Shown: positions 35,431-43,889 of the stretch, piece by piece
Position numbering within the stretch: the first letter of the stretch is position 1
Layout: each line of letters opens with the position of its first letter
Source of the DNA: an uncultured Pelagibacteraceae bacterium
Lineage (GTDB): Bacteria > Pseudomonadota > Alphaproteobacteria > Pelagibacterales > Pelagibacteraceae
Reading direction: 5' to 3'
Assembly: GCA_902522915.1 (NCBI GenBank)
Contig: CABYXQ010000002.1
Coordinates: forward strand, 1-57,315
Length of the DNA stretch: 57,315 bases
Position numbers and translations under genes: made by a program
Notes under the pieces: model-generated
The model's input: the letters and a program-made list of their open reading frames with translations, nothing else
Told to the model about the DNA's origin: nothing
Database searches by the model: none

Positions 35431-35829
35431 ATGGACTTAAGAATTTTAGAAATAGCCTCTCATACTGAGAATAATAAAGTTATCAAAAATTTCACTCATA
35501 AATCAAAAAATAAGAATCCATTATGTGGTGATGAAATGGAAATAAGCTTAATTATAAAAAACGATGTTGTTAATGACGTAGGATATCAATCCAAATCTTG
35601 TATTTATTGCCAAGCATCAGTAAGCTTATTATCAAGAAAAATTAAAAATAAAAAAATAAATGAAATAAAAAAATTTATTTATAATGGAGAAAAATTATTT
35701 AATGATGTTAAAACAAAATTAGATAAACATTGGAAAGATTTTAATATAATTTTAAATAAAAAATACCTATCAAGAAAGGAATGTTTGCTTTTACCATTAA
35801 AAACTATTTTAAAAGCATTAAAAGTTTAA
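35431..35829 (+). CDS. IscU/SufU-type (NifU N-terminal) iron-sulfur scaffold-like protein
   Basis: 132 residues. The three scaffold cysteines and the aspartate are present: C32 and D34 (NPLCGDEM), C57 (SKSCIYCQAS) and C118 (RKECLLLP). An additional cysteine, C60, replaces the serine usual in 'CAISQAS'. No cysteine desulfurase or other suf/isc gene is nearby. It could be a sulfur-transfer or Fe-S delivery protein for a neighbouring enzyme rather than the housekeeping scaffold. It abuts the HPP gene with no gap. Confidence 0.82.
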   Translation: MDLRILEIASHTENNKVIKNFTHKSKNKNPLCGDEMEISLIIKNDVVNDVGYQSKSCIYCQASVSLLSRKIKNKKINEIKKFIYNGEKLFNDVKTKLDKHWKDFNIILNKKYLSRKECLLLPLKTILKALKV

Positions 35830-36309
35830 ATGATAAAAATAAATAAATCAATTTTACAAAAAGCAATAATTGGTACTTTTTTTTCTGCTTTTACAATTGG
35901 AGTTTTAACTATTCTGACCTACAAAACTGAATTTGGATTATTTTTATTAGCCTCTTTTGGATCTTCAATGGTTTTGCTATATGGATATCCTGAAAGTCCA
36001 TTTGCTCAGCCAAAAAATGTTTTTTTTGGACATTTGCTAACGGCAGTTGTTGGATTATTTTTTTTATATTTCATACCACTTCCAATTTACATAACAATTC
36101 CATTGGCTGTTGGGTTTGGTGTAGGCTTAATGATTTTATTTAATGTTACTCACCCTCCCGCAGGTGGAAATCCAATAATAGTTATTATTGGAAGTGTTTC
36201 TTTTGATTATTTGTTCAGTCCGGTCATGACAGGATCTATAATAATTATTGCAAATGCAATAATTATTAATCGTTTTATTTTAAAAAAATCCTACCCAACT
36301 ATCAAATAA
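35830..36309 (+). CDS. HPP family integral membrane protein
   Basis: 159 residues with four to five helices. The name-giving motif is H108-P109-P110 in 'NVTHPPAGGNPI', and 'SFGSSMVLLYGYPESPFAQP' is also family-typical. Some cyanobacterial and plant HPP proteins have been linked to nitrite transport, but most are uncharacterised. It directly follows the IscU-like gene (no gap) and is separated by 78 bases from formate dehydrogenase. The cargo is unknown. Confidence 0.83.
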   Translation: MIKINKSILQKAIIGTFFSAFTIGVLTILTYKTEFGLFLLASFGSSMVLLYGYPESPFAQPKNVFFGHLLTAVVGLFFLYFIPLPIYITIPLAVGFGVGLMILFNVTHPPAGGNPIIVIIGSVSFDYLFSPVMTGSIIIIANAIIINRFILKKSYPTIK

Positions 36310-36387
36310 TTCATTTGATTGAGCCTTAAAAATAATGTTAGATGCCTAGAAAATTAATACTTTAAATTAAACTATATAGGAGAGTAA

Positions 36388-37587
36388 ATGAAGATATTGT
36401 GTGTATTATATGATGATCCTAAGGGAGGTATGCCAAAATCATATCCTTTGGGAGATCTTCCAAAATTAGAAAAGTATCCTGATGGTATGACTTTACCTTC
36501 GCCTAAAGGTAGAGATTTTACACCTGGTGAATTATTAGGATGTGTTTCAGGTGGGTTAGGTTTAAGAAAATTTTTAGAAAGTAATGGTCATGAATTTATC
36601 GTAACAAATAGTAAAGATGGCGATGGATGTGAAGCAGATAAACATATAGTTGATGCTGATATTGTTATTTCACAACCATTTTTTCCATACTATTTAACCA
36701 AAGAAAGAATTGCTAAAGCCAAAAATTTAAAAATGGCAATCACGGCTGGAATAGGTTCAGACCATGTTGATTTGCAAGCTGCTATGGATAACAAAATAGA
36801 TGTTGTTGAAGTAACTTTTTGTAATTCAAGATCAGTTGCGGAGCATATTGTTATGATGATTGTTTCAATGGTAAGAGATTACCATAATCAACATAGAATT
36901 GTTAATGATGGTGGTTGGAATATTGCTGATGCAGTACAAAGATCATATGATGTTGAAGGAATGCATATTGGAACAGTTGCTGCGGGACGTATTGGACTAG
37001 ATGCACTTAGAAAGATGAAACCTTTTGATGTTCATTTACATTACTTTGATAGACATAAATTGCCAGAGAGTGTCGAAAAAGAGCTTAACTTAACTTTTCA
37101 TGATTCAGTAGAATCAATGGTAAAAGTTTGTGATGTCGTAACAATCAATTGTCCTCTTCATCCAGAAACTGAAAACTTATTCGATGATGCAATGATAAGT
37201 AAAATGAAAAAAGGTGCTTATATTGTAAATACTGCTAGAGGAAAAATTTGCAATCGTGAAGCAATTGCAAAAGCACTTGAAAGCGGTCAATTAAGTGGTT
37301 ATGCAGGTGATGTATGGTTCCCACAACCTGCTCCAAATGATCATGTATGGAGAAGTATGCCTAATCATGGAATGACACCTCACACTTCAGGAACATCTTT
37401 ATCAGCGCAGGCAAGATACGCTGATGGAGTTAGAGAAATTTTAGAATGTTTCTTTGAAGGTAAAGAGATCAGAAATCAATATTTAATTGTTCAGAATGGC
37501 CAATTGGCTGGAATGGGTGCTCACTCATATAGTAAAGGTTCTGCAACAGGAGGTTCTGAAGAAGCAGCCAAATATAAGAAAAAATAA
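36388..37587 (+). CDS. fdh: NAD-dependent formate dehydrogenase (metal-free D-2-hydroxyacid dehydrogenase type)
   Basis: Oxidises formate to CO2 while reducing NAD. 399 residues. The NAD-binding loop is near 197-204 (VAAGRIG, usually GAGRIG). Catalytic R284 (NTARGK) and H332 (MTPHTSGTSL) sit at the same numbers as in the Pseudomonas enzyme, as I recall it. The C-terminus carries 'GAHSYSKGSATGGSEEAAK', diagnostic for FDH. A good ribosome site (AGGAGAG) precedes the ATG and a strong terminator follows. It would use formate from one-carbon metabolism, in line with the glycine-cleavage genes further on. Confidence 0.95.
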   Translation: MKILCVLYDDPKGGMPKSYPLGDLPKLEKYPDGMTLPSPKGRDFTPGELLGCVSGGLGLRKFLESNGHEFIVTNSKDGDGCEADKHIVDADIVISQPFFPYYLTKERIAKAKNLKMAITAGIGSDHVDLQAAMDNKIDVVEVTFCNSRSVAEHIVMMIVSMVRDYHNQHRIVNDGGWNIADAVQRSYDVEGMHIGTVAAGRIGLDALRKMKPFDVHLHYFDRHKLPESVEKELNLTFHDSVESMVKVCDVVTINCPLHPETENLFDDAMISKMKKGAYIVNTARGKICNREAIAKALESGQLSGYAGDVWFPQPAPNDHVWRSMPNHGMTPHTSGTSLSAQARYADGVREILECFFEGKEIRNQYLIVQNGQLAGMGAHSYSKGSATGGSEEAAKYKKK

Positions 37588-37604
37588 AAATTAAAATTTA
37601 AATA

Positions 37605-37639
37605 AAAGCGGTTTATATTGATATAAATCGCTTTTTTTT
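37605..37639 (+). terminator. Intrinsic terminator after formate dehydrogenase
   Basis: Stem AAAGCGGTTTATAT (37605-37618) pairs with ATATAAATCGCTTT (37621-37634) with one G-T wobble and a very short loop. It is followed by a T-run up to 37639. The start codon of selO (37640) follows the last T directly, so hairpin and T-run fill the whole place where a selO ribosome site should be. Confidence 0.88.
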
Positions 37640-39088
37640 ATGAATAAAATAAATTGGAATTTTGATAACACATATTCAAAATTATCTAATACTTTTAAGC
37701 AAGATATTAAACCCACACCAGTTCATGATCCTGAATTAGTTGTTTTAAATGAAAAATTAGCGAAAGATTTAAAATTAGATTTTTCAAAAATAAATAAAAA
37801 TGATCTAGCAAAAATTTTTTCAGGAAATTCTTTACCTAAGGGATCAAATACAATTGCTCAAGCTTATGCAGGTCATCAATTTGGTCATTTTACAATGCTT
37901 GGAGATGGAAGAGCTATTCTTTTAGGGGAACATTTGGTCAATAAAGACAAGCGTTTTGATATACAATTTAAAGGGTCTGGAAGAACTTCCTTTTCAAGAG
38001 GTGGTGATGGTAGAGCTGCTCTAGGACCAATGTTAAGAGAATATATTATTAGTGAGGCAATTCATTCTCTAAATATTCCAACTACAAGAAGTCTTGCCGT
38101 GGTTAGTACTGGTGAAAAAGTGGAAAGAGAGAATCTTTTACCAGGAGCCATTTTAACTAGAGTTGCTTCGAGTCACATACGTGTTGGCACTTTTCAATAC
38201 TTAGCTGCAAAGCAAAATATTAATGATTTAAATATTCTTATAGATTACTCAATTGATAGACATTACCCAGAAATTAAAGCATCTAGAAACAAGGCAATAG
38301 ATATATTAAATCTTGTTATGGAAAAACAATGCCAGCTAATTGTTAATTGGATGCGTGTAGGATTTATCCATGGAGTTATGAATACAGATAACATGGCAAT
38401 CTCAGGTGAAACTATCGACTATGGTCCTTGTGCTTTTATGGATCAATATGATCCTAAAACAGTTTTCAGTTCCATAGATAGGTATGGAAGATATTCTTAT
38501 TTTAACCAACCACGTATTGCAAAATGGAATTTAGCTAGATTTGCGGAATGCTTCATTCCACTTATTGATGAAGATGAAGAAAAATCCCTCAAAATAGCAA
38601 CTGAAATAATTGATAATTTTCAAAATATTTATGAGGAAAAATGGTTAAATATGATGAGAGACAAGCTAGGTTTATTTGGTAATGATATGAATGATAAAGT
38701 TTTAATTGATGATTTGCTAGATTGGATGGAAAAAAATAAAGCTGATTACACTAATACTTTCTGTTATTTGATGAATATAAAAATTAATAATGACGAGATT
38801 TATAATAATAAAGATTATATTAGTTGGTCAAATAGATGGCAAAAAAGAATATTAATTAATAATAATTCAAAAGATAAATCTTTAAATCTTATGAAAAAAT
38901 CAAATCCAACTGTTATTCCTAGAAATCATAAAGTTGAAGAAGCTTTAAAAGCTGCAAATGAAAACAATATAGAACCTATGAATAAGTTATTATCGATTTT
39001 GAGTAAGCCTTATGAAAATCAAAAAAATATTGAACACTTTCAATCTCCTTCAAATGATAAGGAATATCAAACCTTTTGTGGAACATAG
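37640..39088 (+). CDS. selO: SelO-family protein adenylyltransferase (YdiU)
   Basis: Pseudokinase-fold enzyme that transfers AMP to proteins, linked to redox control in E. coli. 482 residues. The N-terminal 'FDNTYSKLSNTF' and 'QAYAGHQFGHFTMLGDGRAI' are typical. 'DIQFKGSGRTSFSRGGDGRA' and 'HGVMNTDNMAISGETIDYGP' are the nucleotide/metal-binding motifs, and the protein ends in the family's 'TFCGT'. The N-terminal match fixes the start at 37640, right behind the fdh terminator T-run with no Shine-Dalgarno. Confidence 0.93.
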   Translation: MNKINWNFDNTYSKLSNTFKQDIKPTPVHDPELVVLNEKLAKDLKLDFSKINKNDLAKIFSGNSLPKGSNTIAQAYAGHQFGHFTMLGDGRAILLGEHLVNKDKRFDIQFKGSGRTSFSRGGDGRAALGPMLREYIISEAIHSLNIPTTRSLAVVSTGEKVERENLLPGAILTRVASSHIRVGTFQYLAAKQNINDLNILIDYSIDRHYPEIKASRNKAIDILNLVMEKQCQLIVNWMRVGFIHGVMNTDNMAISGETIDYGPCAFMDQYDPKTVFSSIDRYGRYSYFNQPRIAKWNLARFAECFIPLIDEDEEKSLKIATEIIDNFQNIYEEKWLNMMRDKLGLFGNDMNDKVLIDDLLDWMEKNKADYTNTFCYLMNIKINNDEIYNNKDYISWSNRWQKRILINNNSKDKSLNLMKKSNPTVIPRNHKVEEALKAANENNIEPMNKLLSILSKPYENQKNIEHFQSPSNDKEYQTFCGT

Positions 39089-39103
39089 TGTTCAAACTTT
39101 ATA

Positions 39104-39784
39104 ATGTTTAAATTTTTTAAAAAGCTAAAAAGAAAAAAGTATCATGAAGTTTTGAAACTTATAAAAAAAGGTGACTTATATTTTGATATTGGTGCTCACT
39201 TAGGTGAAAAATCTAAACCTTTTATTGAAAAAAAAATTAAAACAGTGATGGTTGAGCCACTTCCAATATGTGTGAAGAACCTTAAAAAATTATATTCAAA
39301 AAATTCTATTGTACATATTGTCCCAAAAGGTTTGGGCTCTAAAAATACAAAAAAAATATTATCAATAAATAAACAAATGCCAACTATATCAACTATGGCA
39401 AAACATTGGAAATCTGGCAGATTCTCAAGTTTAAAATGGAGTGGTAAAATTCAAATTCAAATAACTACATTAGATAATTTAATAAAAAAATTTGGTAATC
39501 CTCAATATATTAAAATAGATGTAGAAGGCTATGAGCTGAATGTATTAAAAGGTTTAACCCAAAAAAGTGGTATTATCTCATTTGAAATTACTTCAGAATT
39601 TCTTTCTGAGGCAATCAAATGTTTGTATTATTTAAAAAAACTCTCTTATAATAATTTTACTTTTTCTATAGGAGAAAGGAAAAAATTTTTTTGTGAATGG
39701 AGCGATCATAAAACGATTATAAATTTAATAAAAAAAGAAATAAAAAAAGATAAACTTTTTTGGGCTGATATTTATTGCAAATAA
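39104..39784 (+). CDS. FkbM-family SAM-dependent methyltransferase
   Basis: 226 residues of the Methyltransf_21 group. The SAM-binding motif I is 'YFDIGAHLGEKSKPF' with 'VMVEPLPICVKNL' following. The FkbM hallmark 'IKIDVEGYELNVLKGL' is present. The family methylates sugars, polyketides and other small molecules, but no carbohydrate cluster is present. It follows selO by 15 bases and abuts the convergent DAO gene. The substrate is unknown. Confidence 0.83.
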   Translation: MFKFFKKLKRKKYHEVLKLIKKGDLYFDIGAHLGEKSKPFIEKKIKTVMVEPLPICVKNLKKLYSKNSIVHIVPKGLGSKNTKKILSINKQMPTISTMAKHWKSGRFSSLKWSGKIQIQITTLDNLIKKFGNPQYIKIDVEGYELNVLKGLTQKSGIISFEITSEFLSEAIKCLYYLKKLSYNNFTFSIGERKKFFCEWSDHKTIINLIKKEIKKDKLFWADIYCK

Positions 39785-40888
39785 TCACAAAACATACGGT
39801 TCTGGTCTAGCACTATTTCCAAGCACTCTTTCAACTGAAAAATCACTAATATCAATAGTTTGATATGAGCCTGTTGTTATTAATTCAGTTAAAGCTCTAC
39901 CAATTCCTGGCGCTTGCATTAAACCTCTACCAGTGAAACCAGACGCCATATAAACATTATCAAATTTTGGATGTTTACCAACGACTGCATTATTGTCTAA
40001 TTTGTTACAATCGTAATAACCTGCCCACCCACCTGTTAATTTTAATTCTTCAAATGCTGGAATTCTTTTTGCTAGAGCTGGCCAAACTAACTCTTCAAAA
40101 TCATTCCAAGCTGGTTCTAAATCTGTTGCATCGAATACTGAATTAGGAGATCCTGCTAAATATTCTCCACCTTCGGGTCGCCAATACACACCTGTTGTTA
40201 AGTCACCAGTTAATGGCATTTCTTTCATATATTTAGGACATTTAACCCTAAAAACTGTATGTTTTTGAGGAACAACAGGTATATCTTCTAGCAATTCTTT
40301 AGTCCAACAACCTGCAGCAGATATTATTGTTTTAGCTTTAATTTCTGAAATACTTTTTATATCTCCTTTGATAAATTCTGCGCCTAGCTCAATAGCTTTA
40401 CTTTTTAAAGCTCCATGAAACATAAATGGATCTATCCATCCTTCACTTTGATTGTCAGTATAAGTTGCTGTCTCAATACCTGCAGTGTTAATATACGGAA
40501 AGATTTTTGATAATTCAGATCCCTTAATATTTTTTGTTCCAGCATCACAATCTTTGTGATTTTCTAAAGCTTTGTACTGTTCTTCAGCATGTTCTGGTCC
40601 AAACATTAGCAGATATCCGTTAGCGACCATGCTTGCAGTGGGGTTTGGATTTTTTTCAGTCTTTAACAATTCTGGTATTTGGAAAATAAACTCTCTTGCA
40701 AATTTTCCAAGCAAAATATTTTCTTTTTGAAAAAATTGTCTTCTAAAGCCACCTAAAGATAATGGGAAAGAAGCAGTTTTATAAGTAGGGTCTCTTTCTA
40801 TTACTTTAACTTTTCTGCCTTCTTTAGATAAAAAATAAGCAGTTGCAGTTCCAATAATTCCACCACCTATTATTACAACATCATCCAT
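39785..40888 (-). CDS. FAD-dependent oxidoreductase, DAO family (sarcosine-oxidase/DadA-like)
   Basis: 367 residues. Dinucleotide-binding motif 'VVIIGGGIIGTATAYFLSKE' at 4-23. 'LGGFRRQFFQKEN' near 45-57 and the C-terminal 'YMASGFTGRGLMQAPGIGRA' are typical of sarcosine/dimethylglycine oxidase beta-like proteins. It would oxidise a secondary or D-amine with FAD. The covalent-flavin cysteine was not identified. It abuts the convergent fkbM gene and is 2 bases from tspO on the same strand. Confidence 0.85.
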   Translation of the reverse strand: MDDVVIIGGGIIGTATAYFLSKEGRKVKVIERDPTYKTASFPLSLGGFRRQFFQKENILLGKFAREFIFQIPELLKTEKNPNPTASMVANGYLLMFGPEHAEEQYKALENHKDCDAGTKNIKGSELSKIFPYINTAGIETATYTDNQSEGWIDPFMFHGALKSKAIELGAEFIKGDIKSISEIKAKTIISAAGCWTKELLEDIPVVPQKHTVFRVKCPKYMKEMPLTGDLTTGVYWRPEGGEYLAGSPNSVFDATDLEPAWNDFEELVWPALAKRIPAFEELKLTGGWAGYYDCNKLDNNAVVGKHPKFDNVYMASGFTGRGLMQAPGIGRALTELITTGSYQTIDISDFSVERVLGNSARPEPYVL

Positions 40889-40890
40889 TA

Positions 40891-41358
40891 TTAATTCAGT
40901 ACTATTAAATTAAAGTTGAGAATTAGTGCAAAGAAACACCAAAGTAAATAAGGAATCATCATATAAAAACTTAACATATTGACACGTCTAAATCTAAACA
41001 TGAGATTTATTATTAACAAAATTAAAAAAATAAGAACAATTAAAGCTAAAACTAAATTATGAAAAACAAAGAAAATAATACTCCAGGTTGTATTAAAAAT
41101 TAAATGAATAAAAAATATATATACAGTCGTCATGTCACGGCCCTTGCTGTGCCAAAAAATCCATATAGCTATTGTCATCATCAAATATAATGTCGTCCAC
41201 ACTGGGGCAAATATCCAATCAGGGGGATTGAATACTGGTTTGTTCAACAATGAATACCAGGGTTCTTTAAATTTAATAGTAGCCAAACCACCAATAAGTG
41301 ATGCTGAGTAAGTAACAATAAAAAAGAGGATAAAAGTTAAAAATTTATTTTTAAACAT
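40891..41358 (-). CDS. tspO: TspO/MBR (translocator protein) family
   Basis: Five-helix membrane protein of about 155 residues. The family signature is seen in 'KFKEPWYSLLNKPVFNPPDW' and 'FAPVWTTLYLMMTIAIW', which line the tetrapyrrole/lipid-binding pocket. The final helices carry the 'RVNMLSFYMMIPYLLWCFFA' sequence. ATG 41358 (MFKNKFLT) is preferred over 41376. In Rhodobacter TspO tunes pigment and stress gene expression with oxygen; here it diverges from an SDR gene across 24 bases and precedes the DAO oxidase. Confidence 0.88.
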   Translation of the reverse strand: MFKNKFLTFILFFIVTYSASLIGGLATIKFKEPWYSLLNKPVFNPPDWIFAPVWTTLYLMMTIAIWIFWHSKGRDMTTVYIFFIHLIFNTTWSIIFFVFHNLVLALIVLIFLILLIINLMFRFRRVNMLSFYMMIPYLLWCFFALILNFNLIVLN

Positions 41359-41382
41359 GTTAATAATATACAACAAATTAAA

Positions 41383-42141
41383 ATGAATAAAAAAACTATT
41401 TGGATTACAGGTGGTAGCACTGGTATAGGCAAAGCTCTAGCAATAAAATTTTCTAATGAAGGTTGGAATGTTGCTATATCGGCTAGACGTGAAGAATTGT
41501 TAAATGAGCTTTCAGATAAATATGATAATATAACTGCATTTCCTCTTGACGTTACCGATAAAGAAAAATGTATCGAGGTATTTGCTAAGATTAAAAATAA
41601 ATTCAATGATATTGATATTTGTTTTTTTTCAACAGGTACATGGAATCCAAAAAAAGAAAAAGATATAGATGTTGAACAAATAAAAGAGGTTTTTAAAGTA
41701 AATTTTTTCGGAACAGTTAATACCATTAAATCTGTAGAGCAATTTTTCAAAGACAAAAAAAGTGGCATAATTACTATTGTTTCTTCGATAGCAGGTTATA
41801 GAGGTCTTCCAAATTCAACTGGCTATGGTCCTTCAAAATCTGCATTAAATAATTTAGCAGAAAGTTTATATTTTGACTTTAAAAGATCCAATGTTCGAAT
41901 TTGTTTAGTGTCTCCTGGATTTATAAAAACACCAATGACTGATAAGAATAATTTTAAAATGCCATTTTTAAAAACACCAGAATATGCAGCAGAAAAAATA
42001 TATGATGGTTTAGTTAATAAAAATGTTTTTGAAATTCATTTTCCAAAAGAACTTACTTTAATTTTAAAACTTCTTAGTTTTCTACCAAGTAAAATTTATT
42101 TTGGTCTCGTAGGTAAGTTAACAAAATATCAAAAAAAATAA
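41383..42141 (+). CDS. Short-chain dehydrogenase/reductase
   Basis: 252 residues, classical SDR. Cofactor motif 'TGGSTGIGKAL' near 8-18, 'VVSSIAG' serine, and the catalytic 'YGPSKSAL' Tyr/Lys. The C-terminal extension (about 225-252) is hydrophobic and could anchor the protein to a membrane. In other alphaproteobacteria, SDRs of this sort sit in lipid-modification loci together with TspO-, DUF3833-, Cfa- and DUF1365-type genes, all of which are next door. The substrate is unknown, perhaps an acyl lipid. It abuts the convergent DUF3833 gene. Confidence 0.85.
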   Translation: MNKKTIWITGGSTGIGKALAIKFSNEGWNVAISARREELLNELSDKYDNITAFPLDVTDKEKCIEVFAKIKNKFNDIDICFFSTGTWNPKKEKDIDVEQIKEVFKVNFFGTVNTIKSVEQFFKDKKSGIITIVSSIAGYRGLPNSTGYGPSKSALNNLAESLYFDFKRSNVRICLVSPGFIKTPMTDKNNFKMPFLKTPEYAAEKIYDGLVNKNVFEIHFPKELTLILKLLSFLPSKIYFGLVGKLTKYQKK

Positions 42142-42690
42142 TTAATCTTTAACAAACACAACCGTTAACTCTGCAACTTTAATACCAAACTTTGTCATTG
42201 TGGCTCTATTAATTGCAACTCTATCATCTTGTTTAAAGATCCAATCATCAAAAGTAATTTTCATTTCTTTACCCTTAACAGGAACTAATAATACATATTC
42301 AAATTTAAATGTAGGTCCATAAGAATAACCTGCTGCCTTACCCACTACGTCACCGGCTGTTCCTTCGTAATTATTTTCGTCAATTTTATTAATAGTCCAT
42401 TCTCTATTTTGAACTTCTCCGTCATCCCAATTAAATTTTTCTTTTAGAATTAATTGTTTACCATCCCATGATCCATTTAAATCTGCAGAAAATTGTCTTG
42501 TGACTTTACCTGACCTGTTTTGTAAAATGCCCCAAGCCTTTACATTGCCAGTTAAGTATTCCTCTATGATTAATCTTGGTTTTTTGTTTTTAAAATCTTC
42601 TGGTTTCATTGCACTATTGTTTGAACAACTTGTAATTAAGAATATTAAAATTATCAATAAAATTGATCTAAAAATTTTTATATGTCGCAT
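42142..42690 (-). CDS. DUF3833-family predicted lipoprotein
   Basis: 182 residues. Signal sequence ending 'LIFLITSC' marks a lipobox at about residue 22. The mature protein has the DUF3833 features 'WGILQNRSGKVTRQFSADLN', 'FNWDDGEVQNREWTI' and 'DDWIFKQDDRVAINRATMTK'. It is a lipocalin-like family of unknown function, often found beside Cfa-like methyltransferases. It is the last gene of the leftward COG2907-DUF1365-cfa run, 20 bases after cfa. Confidence 0.83.
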   Translation of the reverse strand: MRHIKIFRSILLIILIFLITSCSNNSAMKPEDFKNKKPRLIIEEYLTGNVKAWGILQNRSGKVTRQFSADLNGSWDGKQLILKEKFNWDDGEVQNREWTINKIDENNYEGTAGDVVGKAAGYSYGPTFKFEYVLLVPVKGKEMKITFDDWIFKQDDRVAINRATMTKFGIKVAELTVVFVKD

Positions 42691-42710
42691 TATACTCTCC
42701 CTTTTGGTTT

Positions 42711-43889
42711 TTATTTATTTTGAAGTAAAAATTGTATTAGATCTATATTTTTGGATTTAAATCCCGCCTCACAATAAGAAAGGTAAAATTCCCACATTCT
42801 TTTAAATGTTAAGTCAAAACCTTGATTTTTAATTAAATCCCATTTTTTATTAAATTCATCTCTCCAAATTCTTAATGTATTTGCATAATGGTCTGCATAA
42901 GAAATGTAAGAATTTATAGTCAATCCATTATCTGAAACATATTTATTAATACTATTTTTATTAGGAAGAAAACCTCCTGGAAAAATATACTTTTGGATAA
43001 AATCTTGTTTATTTTTATATCTATCAAATAAACTGTCGTCTATAGTGATTGCTTGGATAGCTGCTTTACCGCCATCAGAAAGATTACCTTTAATTGTTCT
43101 AAAATAACTTTCTAAATAATTTTGCCCGACAGCTTCAATCATTTCAATAGATGCAATAGAGTTATATGTGCCTTTGAGATCTCGATAATCTTTAATCTCA
43201 ATATTAACCTTTTCATTTAATCCACAATTATGAATTCTTTCTTTTGTATAATCGAACTGTTTTTTTGAAATTGTTATACAATCAAGTTTAACATCATATT
43301 TTTTACCAATATATTCAGCGAAACCTCCCCAACCACATCCTATCTCCAAAACTTTATCACCATTGTTGGGTTTAATTAAATCAATTAATTTCTGATATTT
43401 ATTATTTTGTGCTTCGGATAAATTCTTTGTTTCTTTACCAAAAATTGCACTTGAATAAGTTAAAGTATCATCCAACCAAAGCGAAAAAAAATCATTTCCT
43501 AAATCATAGTGTTTTGAAATATTCTGTTTACTTCGGGCCTTTGTATTTTTAATTATTTTATTTTTTATAAAATTAATTATTGGTAAATCAAGTAAACCTG
43601 AAAACTTATAGATAACTTTAATATTTCTTGCAGTTAATTCTATTAAATTTGAAAGGTTATCAGTTTCAAATTCTCCACGCATATAGCATTCTGCAAATCC
43701 AATACTGCCACCTCTAATAAGATTGTAAGTAAAGTTTGGTTTTTTTATAATTAAACTTGTTTTTAAATCATGTTCTGGATTACCAAATTTTAGTATATCT
43801 CCATCAAAGGAAGTGATTTCTAAATAGCCATAATTAATACTTTTTAAAATATTAAAAACTAATTTATCTGATGCTTTATAAACAAACAT
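42711..43889 (-). CDS. cfa: Cyclopropane-fatty-acyl-phospholipid synthase-like methyltransferase
   Basis: 392 residues, CFA synthase family. Hallmark 'SKHYDLGNDFFSLWLDDTLTY' region, then SAM motif 'VLEIGCGWGGFAEYIGKKYD', 'IASIEMIEAVGQNYL' and the C-terminal 'FKRMWEFYLSYCEAGF'. It acts on unsaturated acyl chains in the membrane, making cyclopropane or methylated fatty acids. Adjacent DUF1365 and COG2907 genes suggest the methyl-branched/furan-type pathway known in Rhodobacter as an alternative to plain cyclopropanation. It overlaps DUF1365 by 1 base. Confidence 0.9.
   Translation of the reverse strand: MFVYKASDKLVFNILKSINYGYLEITSFDGDILKFGNPEHDLKTSLIIKKPNFTYNLIRGGSIGFAECYMRGEFETDNLSNLIELTARNIKVIYKFSGLLDLPIINFIKNKIIKNTKARSKQNISKHYDLGNDFFSLWLDDTLTYSSAIFGKETKNLSEAQNNKYQKLIDLIKPNNGDKVLEIGCGWGGFAEYIGKKYDVKLDCITISKKQFDYTKERIHNCGLNEKVNIEIKDYRDLKGTYNSIASIEMIEAVGQNYLESYFRTIKGNLSDGGKAAIQAITIDDSLFDRYKNKQDFIQKYIFPGGFLPNKNSINKYVSDNGLTINSYISYADHYANTLRIWRDEFNKKWDLIKNQGFDLTFKRMWEFYLSYCEAGFKSKNIDLIQFLLQNK

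Noticed and set aside
36388-37587. Glyoxylate/hydroxypyruvate or phosphoglycerate dehydrogenase instead of Fdh
   Set aside because: The FDH-specific N-terminus, R284/H332 numbering and GAHSYSKG tail fit formate dehydrogenase only.
41337-41768. 143-codon open frame antisense to the SDR gene
   Set aside because: No recognisable protein features and it fully overlaps well-supported genes (SDR and TspO).
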